Shown piece by piece: positions 1 to 7,576 of a DNA stretch of 25,867 nt. The notes below the pieces were generated by a model that saw only the letters and a program-made list of their open reading frames with translations, was not told where the DNA came from and ran no database searches. A program made the translations under genes and the position numbers. Numbering within the stretch: the stretch's first letter is position 1; the number at the start of each line of letters is the position of its first letter. Origin of the DNA: a virus; IMG/VR virus record IMGVR_UViG_3300025646_000321, positions 1-25,867 of that record; one strand, written 5' to 3'.

Positions 1-2
1 AG

Positions 3-1460
3 CTCTATCACACTGGAGGCAAGACTGGCGGATCGTATTGGCGCATCGGGGATAATGAAGATTCGCATATCTACATTGCGGAAGGTTTTGCAACGGCGGC
101 AACGATAGCTCAGGTCACAGATAAGGCTTGTTATGTCGCGTACTCTGCATCAAATATTCCTACCGTAACTGGCCTGCTGAGGGATCGTTACGGCCCGTCA
201 AAGCGCATCATCATCGTCGCCGATAACGACGCGAACGGCGTTGGTAAAAACTATGCCGACCAAGCATCGGCTAAGTTTGGTGCGACTGTCATCATCCCTC
301 CTGTAGATGGCATGGATGCGAATGACTATTTGTTGGCTGGAAACGATCTCTCAGCCCTCCTAGAGCCGCCTGAGCAAACGTTTGACTGGTTGCTCGATGG
401 TAACGACTTCCGCAACTCTCCCGCGCCTATATCGTGGCTAATCAAGGGCTGGATGCAGAACAATAGTTTAATGATGGTTCACGGGCCATCTGGATCAGGC
501 AAAACATTCTTGATGCTCGACTGGTGCCTGCGCCTGGCCGCAGTTGATATGGAGAATCGTGACTGGTGCGGACATAGGACTAAGCAAACGCCAGTGGCTT
601 ATCTGGCCGGTGAAGGGCATCACGGATTGCGAGGACGTATCGCCGCATGGCTCCAGCATCATGATGTAGACAGTATACAGATGTGGATATCTAAAAGCGG
701 CACTGATCTAAATACTCACGAAGGCCTTGTAAAGGTAATTGAGAATATCAGAGCTTTGCCAGTTAGCCCGAAGGTTATCGTTGTAGACACATTGCACCGA
801 TTTTTACTTGGCGATGAGAACTCAGCGCAAGATGCCAAGACGATGCTCGATTCGTGCGCCGTGCTAATGGAAGAGTTCGACTGTACTGTTATCTTGGTGC
901 ATCACACTGGCGTATCTGAAGAGGCACAGCACAGGGCCAGGGGATCAAGCGCCTGGCGCGGGGCATTGGATATCGAAGTGAGTGTGAAGCCAGGTAACTC
1001 GGATCGGCCAATTGAAATTGTGCAACGCAAGATGAAAGATGCCGAGATGCAAAAATCTAAATTCTTTGATCTTAAGCCAGTCACAATCAATGGTTGGCGC
1101 GATGAGGATGATCAATTGGTGTCGAGCGTTGTGCTTGATCCGGCGAATGAGCCTATTAAAGAGAACAAGAAAAGCTCAAAGGTTTCTGAGTTCAGAAAAC
1201 GATTTGAGCGCGCTTGGCATGCATCACATCGTGAGCGAGATGCAAAAGGTCGTCCATTTGTAGATAGGAACGCAATGCTTGATTTCTTAACTGGGCCCTT
1301 CATTGGCATGTCAGAGCCAGCCGCTAAAAAGGCATTACAAAAAGATCCATCACGCATGATTGGATGCTTAATTGATGGAGAAATAATCGTGCCATTTGGC
1401 AATGGATGGTCTGCAACTGACGCGGCAATGATCTTGGATCTTGAGTCGCAATGTCGATAA
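3..1460 (+). CDS. Primase-helicase, 5'-truncated (Toprim + RepA-like ATPase)
   Basis: The frame is open from the left edge to the stop, so this is the 3' part (485 codons) of a longer gene. Visible first is a Toprim half: an acidic residue in IAEGF (E27 of the visible part) and IIIVADNDANG with D74 and D76. A RecA-like ATPase follows: Walker A GPSGSGKT (161-168), Walker B VIVVDTLHRF (D262), the strand-sensor segment ILVHHTG, and RGSSAWRG (R313) as in RepA/AAA_25 hexameric helicases. The ATG at 312 lies between the two domains in an uninterrupted frame, so I treat it as internal. A catalytic primase or zinc-binding part probably lies upstream, outside the window. It would synthesise primers and unwind phage DNA at the fork. 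The C-terminal 130 residues are not recognised and could mediate oligomerisation or DNA binding. Domain assignment is confident; the exact family is inferred from motifs. Confidence 0.88.
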   Translation, partial: LYHTGGKTGGSYWRIGDNEDSHIYIAEGFATAATIAQVTDKACYVAYSASNIPTVTGLLRDRYGPSKRIIIVADNDANGVGKNYADQASAKFGATVIIPPVDGMDANDYLLAGNDLSALLEPPEQTFDWLLDGNDFRNSPAPISWLIKGWMQNNSLMMVHGPSGSGKTFLMLDWCLRLAAVDMENRDWCGHRTKQTPVAYLAGEGHHGLRGRIAAWLQHHDVDSIQMWISKSGTDLNTHEGLVKVIENIRALPVSPKVIVVDTLHRFLLGDENSAQDAKTMLDSCAVLMEEFDCTVILVHHTGVSEEAQHRARGSSAWRGALDIEVSVKPGNSDRPIEIVQRKMKDAEMQKSKFFDLKPVTINGWRDEDDQLVSSVVLDPANEPIKENKKSSKVSEFRKRFERAWHASHRERDAKGRPFVDRNAMLDFLTGPFIGMSEPAAKKALQKDPSRMIGCLIDGEIIVPFGNGWSATDAAMILDLESQCR

Positions 1461-1470
1461 AGTGCTAATC

Positions 1471-1626
1471 TTGAGGACAAGACTTTATAATCAATATGTT
1501 AGAGGCGAAAAAGGACAGAGGACAATTGAGGACAAGACAAAATTGTCTTTTTGTGATCTCTTTAAAATCAATGACTTACAAGCAAAAAAAGACAAATGCA
1601 AGGACAAAATAATTGGAGGACAAGAC
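1471..1626 (+). repeat. Three direct repeats TTGAGGACAAGAC
   Basis: Copies lie at 1471-1483 and 1526-1538 (identical 13-mers) and at 1613-1626 (same motif with one extra G). Shorter related pieces are AAAGGACAGAGGACAATTG near 1510-1527 and AAGGACAAAAT at 1600-1610. Start-to-start distances are 55 and about 88 nt, so spacing is not helically regular. The pattern is compatible with protein-binding sites (repressor or initiator iterons), which is inference. Confidence 0.6.
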
Positions 1627-1663
1627 AAGACATACTCTTTAGAGTATGTCTTTTGTCCTTTTT
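1618..1663 (+). terminator. Strong bulged hairpin with T run
   Basis: An 11-bp perfect stem (AAGACATACTC at 1627-1637 with GAGTATGTCTT at 1642-1652) closes a TTTA loop. The stem continues below a 3-nt bulge (GAC, 1624-1626) as GGACAA (1618-1623) with TTGTCC (1653-1658), giving 17 bp in all. TTTTT follows directly at 1659-1663. This is the form of an intrinsic terminator ending the replication-gene transcript. The lower stem is GC-poor and the T run is short, so a processing or regulatory hairpin is also possible. A weaker AAGAC/GTCTT hairpin with a T run sits upstream at 1534-1552. Confidence 0.6.
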
Positions 1664-1693
1664 GTCCCCGAGATTTGCGAGTAGAATCTGAGC

Positions 1694-1702
1694 TGTGGAT
1701 AA
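1694..1702 (-). promoter_or_regulatory. Perfect DnaA-box 9-mer
   Basis: TGTGGATAA on the + strand is the reverse complement of TTATCCACA, the high-affinity DnaA-box consensus. It lies beside the repeat cluster and just after a helicase gene, which fits an origin. A single box may also be chance: one 9-mer has roughly a one-in-five chance of appearing in a window this size. Confidence 0.35.
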
Positions 1703-1708
1703 CTTGTT

Positions 1709-1712
1709 GGAG
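1709..1712 (+). promoter_or_regulatory. Shine-Dalgarno that sets the TerS start
   Basis: GGAG lies 6 nt before the ATG at 1719. A GTG at 1695 would extend the protein by eight residues, but the GGAG would then be inside the gene and no equal site precedes the GTG, so 1719 is preferred. Confidence 0.65.
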
Positions 1713-1718
1713 TTAGAG

Positions 1719-2126
1719 ATGAGTGAAGAAGTGAAAATGGGAAGGCCAACTGATTATACCGATGAGTTGGTGGATAGAATTTGCGAGGAAATTGCGGCTG
1801 GAAGATCGCTGAATAAGATTTGTAGCGATGAGTCTTGGAGTCCAGATAAATCTACGTTTTATCGTTGGATGTACAGGCATCCAGAGATCCGCGACAAATA
1901 CGCGCGCGCGAAAAATGCGCAACAAGAATATGCGGCTGAAGATATTTTGGAGATCGCTTACGAAGCAACGCCTGAGACTTACAACGTGGCTCGATTGAAG
2001 GTTGACGCGCACAAATGGGTCGCATCAAAGCTATTGCCCAAACGATATGGCGAAAAACAACAGCTCGAACACACTGGCGAGTCTGGCGGGCCGTTGATCA
2101 TCAAGTGGAAAGGCGAGAATGTCTAA
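1719..2126 (+). CDS. terS: Terminase small subunit
   Basis: The product has 135 residues. It starts with MSEEVKMGRPTDYTDEL, then has a helix-turn-helix-like section (AAGRSLNKICSDE through STFYRWMYRHPEIRDKYARAK), a middle helical part (QQEYAAEDILEIA) and the motif VARLKVDAHKWVASKLLPKRYGEK. This order (GRP/YT start, HTH, KYARAK, LLPKRYG) is typical of phage small terminases, which bind the packaging site, form a ring and hand DNA to the large subunit. It lies directly before the large terminase gene. The ATG at 1719 has GGAG 6 nt upstream. The last 8 nt overlap a small membrane-peptide ORF, so the three genes look translationally coupled. Family assignment is by motif recognition and is strongly backed by the neighbour. 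Confidence 0.88.
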   Translation: MSEEVKMGRPTDYTDELVDRICEEIAAGRSLNKICSDESWSPDKSTFYRWMYRHPEIRDKYARAKNAQQEYAAEDILEIAYEATPETYNVARLKVDAHKWVASKLLPKRYGEKQQLEHTGESGGPLIIKWKGENV

Positions 2127-2214
2127 TTTTGATAAGTTTCTGTTCGTGATGGTAACTTGTTTGGTGTTAACTGTATTCGCGATGTTCGCGGACTTTTTGA
2201 GGTGGCATGCCTGA
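2119..2214 (+). CDS. 31-residue putative membrane peptide between terS and terL
   Basis: An ATG (2119) lies inside the last codons of the small terminase and its TGA (2212-2214) inside the first codons of the large terminase, so it overlaps each neighbour by 8 nt and fills the gap exactly. The peptide begins MSNFDKFLFVMVTC and continues LVLTVFAMFADFLRWHA: a short polar start, one hydrophobic helix of about 19 residues (7-25), and a charged/aromatic end. A purine-rich site (GGAAAGG) lies upstream of the start. No family is recognised. A single-helix membrane protein in a phage could be a holin-like, spanin-like or membrane-targeting peptide, but nothing proves a function. The tiling overlaps argue that it is translated, or at least that the frame serves as a ribosome relay to terL. 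Confidence 0.5.
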   Translation: MSNFDKFLFVMVTCLVLTVFAMFADFLRWHA

Positions 2215-3484
2215 GATAGATATTCCTTATGAAGCTAGAGATGTAATGATGCCGTTTCACCGGCGCAAGCAAAGGTTCGCTTGCCTGGTGGCTCACCGAA
2301 GGTGCGGCAAGACAGTAGCCGCGATAAATGACCTGATTCGAGATGCGCTCGTGACCCCGCGAGAGAATGTGCGCGTTGGTTACGTTGCGCCAACTTTTCG
2401 CATGGCGAAACAGATTTGCTGGGATTATGCGAAGCATTACACCCAGCACATCCCTGGCATAAAGGTCAACGAGTCCGAGCTTCGGATCGACTTTCCGAAC
2501 GGCGCAAGGCTTAGATTGTTCGGCGCTGAGTCTGCCGAGTCGATGCGAGGTATCTATCTCGACTCAGTCGTGATGGATGAGCCAGCAGACTTTCCAGCGA
2601 ACGTGTGGCCTACGATCATCAGGCCGACGCTTGCTGATCGTAGCACTCCAGATTCTCCAACTCGCGCCACATTCATTGGTACGCCGAAAGGTAAGAATGA
2701 GTTCTGGGAGATATTTGACAAGGCCAAGGATGATTGCGATTGGTATACCGCAATGCACAAAGCAAGCGAGACAAATATACTGCCGCAGGCTGAGTTAGAG
2801 GACGCGCTGAAGATCATGGGCGAGGATCGGTACGAGCAAGAGTTTGAGTGTAGCTTCGAGGCCGCAATCATGGGCGCGTACTACGGCACTGAGATGAAGC
2901 GAGCGACTGAAGAAAACAGAATCACGAATGTGCCATATGATAGATCGATTGGCGTTGTGACCGCATGGGACTTGGGCGTTGGAGACTCGACATCGATATG
3001 GTTCGCGCAATATGTCGGTGCTGAAGTTAGGCTGATCGACTACTACGAATCATCTGGCGTTGGCCTCGATCATTACGCTAACGTGTTGCAAGATAAGAAT
3101 TATGTTTACGAATCTCACATATTGCCTCATGATGTGCAGGTCAAGGAACTAGGCACGGGCAAATCCAGGCTTGAGACGCTAGACAATCTTGGAATTAGAC
3201 CTGTCGAAATAGCACCGAACCTACGAGTTGACGACGGCATTCAGGCAGTACGATCCATGTTGGATCGATGCTGGTTTGATGAGAAGAAATGCAATCGAGG
3301 GATTGAAGCGTTGAGACAATATCAGCGAGACTTCGATGAGAAAGGCAGAACGTGGCGAGGTAGGCCAAGGCACGATTGGACTTCGCACGGTGCTGACGCA
3401 ATGAGATACTTGGCCGTCGGCCATAGGCCGATGCAGACAAGCTGGGGCGAACCGATTAGGCGTAACTTGAAAGGTATTGTGTAG
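2207..3484 (+). CDS. terL: Terminase large subunit (packaging ATPase-nuclease)
   Basis: The product has 425 residues with both terminase halves. ATPase: Walker A-like AHRRCGKT (29-36), adenine-binding/strand region GYVAPTFRMAKQI, Walker B VVMDEPADF (D124, catalytic E125), and the coupling motif FIGTPKGKNEF. Nuclease (RNase H fold): AWDLGVGDST with D255 as a metal ligand and SHGADAMRY with D397. It powers DNA translocation into the procapsid through the portal and cuts the concatemer at the end. GAGGTGG sits just before the ATG. The protein is at the short end for large terminases, as in many marine podoviruses, but no motif is missing. The stop TAG shares its final G with the GTG start of the next gene. 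Confidence 0.95.
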   Translation: MPEIDIPYEARDVMMPFHRRKQRFACLVAHRRCGKTVAAINDLIRDALVTPRENVRVGYVAPTFRMAKQICWDYAKHYTQHIPGIKVNESELRIDFPNGARLRLFGAESAESMRGIYLDSVVMDEPADFPANVWPTIIRPTLADRSTPDSPTRATFIGTPKGKNEFWEIFDKAKDDCDWYTAMHKASETNILPQAELEDALKIMGEDRYEQEFECSFEAAIMGAYYGTEMKRATEENRITNVPYDRSIGVVTAWDLGVGDSTSIWFAQYVGAEVRLIDYYESSGVGLDHYANVLQDKNYVYESHILPHDVQVKELGTGKSRLETLDNLGIRPVEIAPNLRVDDGIQAVRSMLDRCWFDEKKCNRGIEALRQYQRDFDEKGRTWRGRPRHDWTSHGADAMRYLAVGHRPMQTSWGEPIRRNLKGIV

Positions 3485-6400
3485 TGAATCTATTGCAATT
3501 GATCAAGATGGGCAGAGTGATAGATCCGCGTGTTGCCCCAAAAGTAAACGATGCAGAGAAAGTCCGTGATCTTTTATACAGAACTGAAACCACTGGAGTT
3601 ACAGATCCAAATCCGGTAAGCATATTTGATTTTGAAGGACGGCCATTTATATCTGGCATGTCGGATCGAAGCCAAGCTGGCGAAATGGTAACTAACATCA
3701 ACGGCGTTCAGTTAGCAAGGCCTGTCAATCTTGAGGGCGGACAAAATTACATGTTCCAGAATCCAGGATTGTTATGGGCAAATGCTCCGAAGGAGGCAAA
3801 GTACATAAATGATTTTGCCCAGCATTTAAGGGGCCTATACGGGAAAGATCCGCTATATTTTCCTTGGCGGATGGGGCCAGGATCAGCAGACTCATCAACA
3901 ATGACCGGCGACGTGATGTTAAGTTACGCGCAATCTGCGTTAGGAAAACGTGACAGAAATGCAGTTAACAAGTACATCAAAGAGAATTACATACCAGATT
4001 GGTACGGGCTTGATGATCCAAGATCGATTGGTCAATGGAATAATTTAAAAGCAAGCCAAAGGGCTGACTTTGTAAAAAAGTTTGGCAACGTAGGCAACGT
4101 TAATCAATTTGGCGGATTGACAACTGGGGAGGCAAGGGCAATCGTCACTGAGCCGTTCCAGTATTCAGCTCCTGACATGAGATTGCAAAACGTCGGACTG
4201 TTAAGTGGCCGAAATATAGTTCCATCAAACCACAGCACATATAAAGCGGCTTTTGAGGGCGAAGGACTTGGAAGGCTGATAGAAGGTGACGTAACTCCTT
4301 TTGATCTTAATCCTACGATGAAGGCAAAAGCAGGATTTGCTGATTACGAAAGAAATGTTAATCGAGCAAACTTGACTGGCGACGATATGACTTCATTGAT
4401 GTACAACGTCGTCGGAGGACAGATAACCGACAAAGTGCTAAAGAATCTTGAGAAGGCAGGAGTAACTGCGGCTGGCCTTGCAACGATAGGGGCGGCCGGA
4501 GCCGCACCGCCTGAGTTCTTGGATCGCATATACAATCCGCAAAACCATAAGTTCATCATGAATGATGACGGCTCAATATCTACGCATTTGATGGCGGCCG
4601 AAATGGACAGCGATGGCAATTGGTATGTGTTTCCGCTAATTCAAGAGGATGCCGATGGCAACTTAAACGATTACAGGAACGACTTTGACACCGCGATGGA
4701 GAAGGCCATTACTAGTGGCAATTTCTTGCCGTTTGGTCAGAACAAAGATGCGGCGTTAGAGTTCAGCAAAAACTACAAGCAAGGAACGCCGCTCGAAGAT
4801 TTCAATCCGATGAAGCCAACTATTCAGCAGAATATGGAGTCAATGATAAATACTCCAAGACGTGCTGAGGTAAATCCGATTAGGAGGAATGCGGCTTTAG
4901 GTCTTATTTCAGATGCATTTAAACTTGGCAAAGATGTTTTGAACGATATGCCAAATTTAAAAGCCTTTGTTGGGCAAGCCTTTGGAGATGTTGGATTTGG
5001 AGCCGAAGTAGTAGGCGCAGAAGGAAGAGAGCCGGTTAAGGTAGAAGGAACATTGCCTATTGGAGATTTTATTTATGGGGAAGCTCCAGAAGGACTTAAT
5101 GAGCTATCTTATGGATTTCCTATGACTGATCAACAAGTGCTAGATGCTGGCTTGATTGGCGCTGGATCTGCAAAGCCATTAATAAGTGGCGCAAAAGCAA
5201 TTGGCAGAGGCGGCAAAGCATTGTTAGAGGGCGCTCCAGAAGTAGCTGGCCGCATGTATGAAAATGCTATGGACGCAATTGGTGCAAATAGATATGCAGT
5301 TCCACCAGGAGGAAATCAAGTCGCACAACTAGCACAAAGAAACGAGCAAGGATTTTATTCTGCTGTTGAGCAAGCTGGACTAAACTTGAAAAGAAAATCA
5401 GGCCCAGGGCAAGGATACTTAAACGATATAAAAAATAGCGCAAATGTAACCAATGAAGAAATTGAATTTATGGGGCTTGATAAGTTTTTGCAAAGCAAGC
5501 CAAATTTAACTAGAGAAGAAGTCCAACAATACATTAATAGGAATAAACCTAAAGTAGAATTTAAAAACTTAAATATCTCGAATGAAGGGGCTTTTGATGT
5601 TCCTCAATATACTAAATGGACTTTGCCTGGAACAATTTCAGATGATGTTGAGCTATTAATTAAAGCTCCAAACTCTCAATTCAAGTGGTATGGAAGACAT
5701 TACGAAAACGAAGAGAATGTAGTTGGATGGGTTCGAGGCACAGGTAGAATCGATGCCGACGGCAAAAAAGTTTTCTTGGTAGAAGAAGTCCAGTCTGATT
5801 TACATCAAGTCGGAAGAGATAAGGGATACGCAAAATATTCAGATAGCAAATACAAAGTAGTTAAAAATGATATGGATCAATACGACTTAGTTAATTCTGA
5901 CGGAGACGTAGTAGATACATTTAATTCAAGGACAGTAGCAGAAGAAGAGGCGGTTGACAGAATGTCTTGGGATTTAAAAGGTCAAGCTCCTGACGAGGCT
6001 CCATTCAAAGATAGTTGGTATAAAGTTGCGATAAAAAATGCTATAGACGCGGCAGTTAAAGGTGGCTACGACAAAATAGCTTTTGTTGATTCTGCTGTGC
6101 AGATAGAAAGATATAAGTTAAGTAGAGTCATTAAACAGGTAAATGTAAACACTCTTGATGGATCTCCAGATATTAGAAGAATTACTTTGATACCTACAAC
6201 TGGAGGTGTTGACAACACTATAAACCTGACAGTAAACAAAGAGGGCGTAATACAAACAGGCAGAATTGGCGATAACCGCAACATGTACAAAGGAAAACCA
6301 TTATCTGCTGTAGTTGGCAAAGATTTGGCTAATAAAATCATGGCTGGAGGCGAAAAAAATTCAATATCTGGATTGGACTTAGATATTGGTGGTAAGGGCA

Positions 6401-6675
6401 TGAAGGAATGGTATGACAACAAGATTCCTAATTATGTCAAAGATTACGCCAAAAAAAGGTTAAATACAAAATCTGGTAAGACAGTTATCAATGCTGGTGT
6501 TCAAGGGGACAAAGAATTTTTGTCGATAGACCTTACAGAAGATTTAAAATCCAAAGTATCTCAAGGCCAGCCATTATTTAGTGCCGCCCCAGTCGCAACT
6601 GGCGGTTTAATTAACCAAAATAAACAAAATGATAGAAAAAATGCCAGAAATCTGGATACTGGACTCTTGTTTTAA
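3484..6675 (+). CDS. Large polyvalent-type phage protein (1063 residues)
   Basis: It starts at GTG overlapping the terL stop by 1 nt, with AAAGGT upstream. The N-terminal half (1 to about 430) is not recognised; it holds a small Ala/Gly hydrophobic stretch (VTAAGLATIGAAGAAPP, about 328-344). A middle part (about 530-600) has the Gly/Ala-rich look of ejected virion proteins. The C-terminal third carries a domain I know from very large phage proteins: VVGWVRGTGRI, then VEEVQSDLHQ (about 772-781), APFKDSWYKVAIKNAI (about 838-853) and IPNYVKDYAKKRL (about 980), ending with a QPLFS segment. Such domains are usual in 'polyvalent' proteins delivered with DNA. Role: probably a virion or ejected protein; the enzymatic activity is unknown. 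The 3' half is visibly more AT-rich than the 5' half (sampled 60-nt lines: about 52% GC at 3841 versus 25% at 5521), suggesting a mosaic origin. Confidence 0.7.
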   Translation: MNLLQLIKMGRVIDPRVAPKVNDAEKVRDLLYRTETTGVTDPNPVSIFDFEGRPFISGMSDRSQAGEMVTNINGVQLARPVNLEGGQNYMFQNPGLLWANAPKEAKYINDFAQHLRGLYGKDPLYFPWRMGPGSADSSTMTGDVMLSYAQSALGKRDRNAVNKYIKENYIPDWYGLDDPRSIGQWNNLKASQRADFVKKFGNVGNVNQFGGLTTGEARAIVTEPFQYSAPDMRLQNVGLLSGRNIVPSNHSTYKAAFEGEGLGRLIEGDVTPFDLNPTMKAKAGFADYERNVNRANLTGDDMTSLMYNVVGGQITDKVLKNLEKAGVTAAGLATIGAAGAAPPEFLDRIYNPQNHKFIMNDDGSISTHLMAAEMDSDGNWYVFPLIQEDADGNLNDYRNDFDTAMEKAITSGNFLPFGQNKDAALEFSKNYKQGTPLEDFNPMKPTIQQNMESMINTPRRAEVNPIRRNAALGLISDAFKLGKDVLNDMPNLKAFVGQAFGDVGFGAEVVGAEGREPVKVEGTLPIGDFIYGEAPEGLNELSYGFPMTDQQVLDAGLIGAGSAKPLISGAKAIGRGGKALLEGAPEVAGRMYENAMDAIGANRYAVPPGGNQVAQLAQRNEQGFYSAVEQAGLNLKRKSGPGQGYLNDIKNSANVTNEEIEFMGLDKFLQSKPNLTREEVQQYINRNKPKVEFKNLNISNEGAFDVPQYTKWTLPGTISDDVELLIKAPNSQFKWYGRHYENEENVVGWVRGTGRIDADGKKVFLVEEVQSDLHQVGRDKGYAKYSDSKYKVVKNDMDQYDLVNSDGDVVDTFNSRTVAEEEAVDRMSWDLKGQAPDEAPFKDSWYKVAIKNAIDAAVKGGYDKIAFVDSAVQIERYKLSRVIKQVNVNTLDGSPDIRRITLIPTTGGVDNTINLTVNKEGVIQTGRIGDNRNMYKGKPLSAVVGKDLANKIMAGGEKNSISGLDLDIGGKGMKEWYDNKIPNYVKDYAKKRLNTKSGKTVINAGVQGDKEFLSIDLTEDLKSKVSQGQPLFSAAPVATGGLINQNKQNDRKNARNLDTGLLF

Positions 6676-6685
6676 GGGATAGAAC

Positions 6686-7576
6686 ATGGATATACCACAA
6701 AGAATACGGGCGCTGATACAGTTACAAAGCAATTTGGGCTTTCAGGGCGAAGAAATAGACGCTTATCTTGGCCCAAATACTTATACAAGAGCAAAAAATG
6801 CTGGCGCTGATACAGTTAAAGAGCTTCAGAGGATATTAGGCGTTCCGCAAACTGGAGTTATAGATAAAGCCACTAAATCTGCCGGATCTGCCAGCAATAG
6901 CGATCTCAGAAGCGTAGGATTCAAAAACAGAGGCGGAACTCTTTTGGTGGATGCGCAAGCAGATCCTCTTCTTGCTGGAATTTTATCTAAAATAGGCATT
7001 GCAGAATCTGGAAATGATCCAAACGCAGTAAATATCGGAGGTTTTCCAAAAAAATTCTCAGATATAGATAAAAGTTATAAAGCTAAAGACATGACAATTG
7101 ATGAAGCATTTGCCGCAACTACAGGTAAAGGTACTGGAGCGTCTGGGCTTTATCAAAACATGCCTCAATATCTTGTTAATAGGGCAATCTCTGCCGGAAT
7201 AGATCCATCCACAGGAAAATACGACGAAAACGCTCAAAGAGCCATTGCTGAATACCTAATTAAGCAAGCAAATGAAGGTTCATTTACTCCAAAAAGAGCG
7301 TACGAAGATCCTACTGGTTTTGCTAGTGATCTTGGTGGAATTTGGGCAGGAGTGCCAATAGGATATAAATTAGACGATCAAGGTAATCAAATAAATAGAG
7401 GCGCATACGATCAGCCTGGAGTAAATGCGGCAACGCAAGCATATACTTACGATGATATGTTGATGGAAATTGATGATTATTATCAAGCCGCAAAAAGGGC
7501 CGCAATGGAGCGTCAAAGACGGCTTATCGGCGAAAAAAATTATGGCATATTGCAAAATATTCCGGAGAATCTATAA
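6686..7576 (+). CDS. Lysozyme-like peptidoglycan hydrolase with N-terminal binding-like repeat
   Basis: The product has 296 residues. The N-terminus resembles a peptidoglycan-binding helix bundle (ADTVKELQRILGVPQTGVIDKATKS, about 41-65). From about 95 it has a lysozyme-fold core: ILSKIGIAESGNDPNAVN, with E107 the likely catalytic glutamate, MTIDEAFAATTG (136-147), and GASGLYQNMPQYL (151-163), which matches the 'GrYQ..p.tL' element of phage muramidases and transglycosylases. There is no signal peptide or SAR helix, so export would need a holin, or the protein works in the virion. Its position after the large polyvalent protein and directly before the adaptor gene (ATG immediately after its TAA) fits either an endolysin or a virion-associated wall-penetrating enzyme. 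Fold and residue calls are from motif recognition. Confidence 0.75.
   Translation: MDIPQRIRALIQLQSNLGFQGEEIDAYLGPNTYTRAKNAGADTVKELQRILGVPQTGVIDKATKSAGSASNSDLRSVGFKNRGGTLLVDAQADPLLAGILSKIGIAESGNDPNAVNIGGFPKKFSDIDKSYKAKDMTIDEAFAATTGKGTGASGLYQNMPQYLVNRAISAGIDPSTGKYDENAQRAIAEYLIKQANEGSFTPKRAYEDPTGFASDLGGIWAGVPIGYKLDDQGNQINRGAYDQPGVNAATQAYTYDDMLMEIDDYYQAAKRAAMERQRRLIGEKNYGILQNIPENL

Larger units (their letters stand above)
1461..1718. other. Noncoding gap with repeats, hairpin and DnaA box
   Basis: This is the only gap of substantial length in the window. It separates the replication gene from the packaging genes. It contains three copies of a TT(G)GAGGACAAGAC motif, additional partial GGACA copies, a long bulged hairpin followed by a T run, and a perfect DnaA-box 9-mer. 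A TATAAT hexamer occurs at 1486-1491, but the only nearby -35-like TTGAGG (1471-1476) is just 9 nt upstream, too close for a sigma70 promoter. An open frame crosses the gap (1441-1716), but it reads through all the repeats and has no good ribosome site, so I do not call it a gene. Possible roles are transcription termination, a late-gene control region or a replication origin; the sequence alone does not decide between them. Confidence 0.6.

Noticed and set aside
1112-1480. 122-residue minus-strand frame at the end of the helicase gene
   Set aside because: Opposite to all genes here and overlapping a strong coding region; no recognisable features.
1471-1491. sigma70-like promoter (TTGAGG ... 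TATAAT)
   Set aside because: Only 9 nt separate the two hexamers; no -35 at the proper distance.
1471-1626. CRISPR-like short repeats
   Set aside because: Only three copies of 13 nt with unequal spacing and no uniform spacers; no cas genes nearby.
1441-1716. 91-residue open frame across the intergenic gap
   Set aside because: It reads through the repeats and the hairpin, overlaps two good genes, shows no domain and no clear ribosome site; its residue pattern follows from the repeats.
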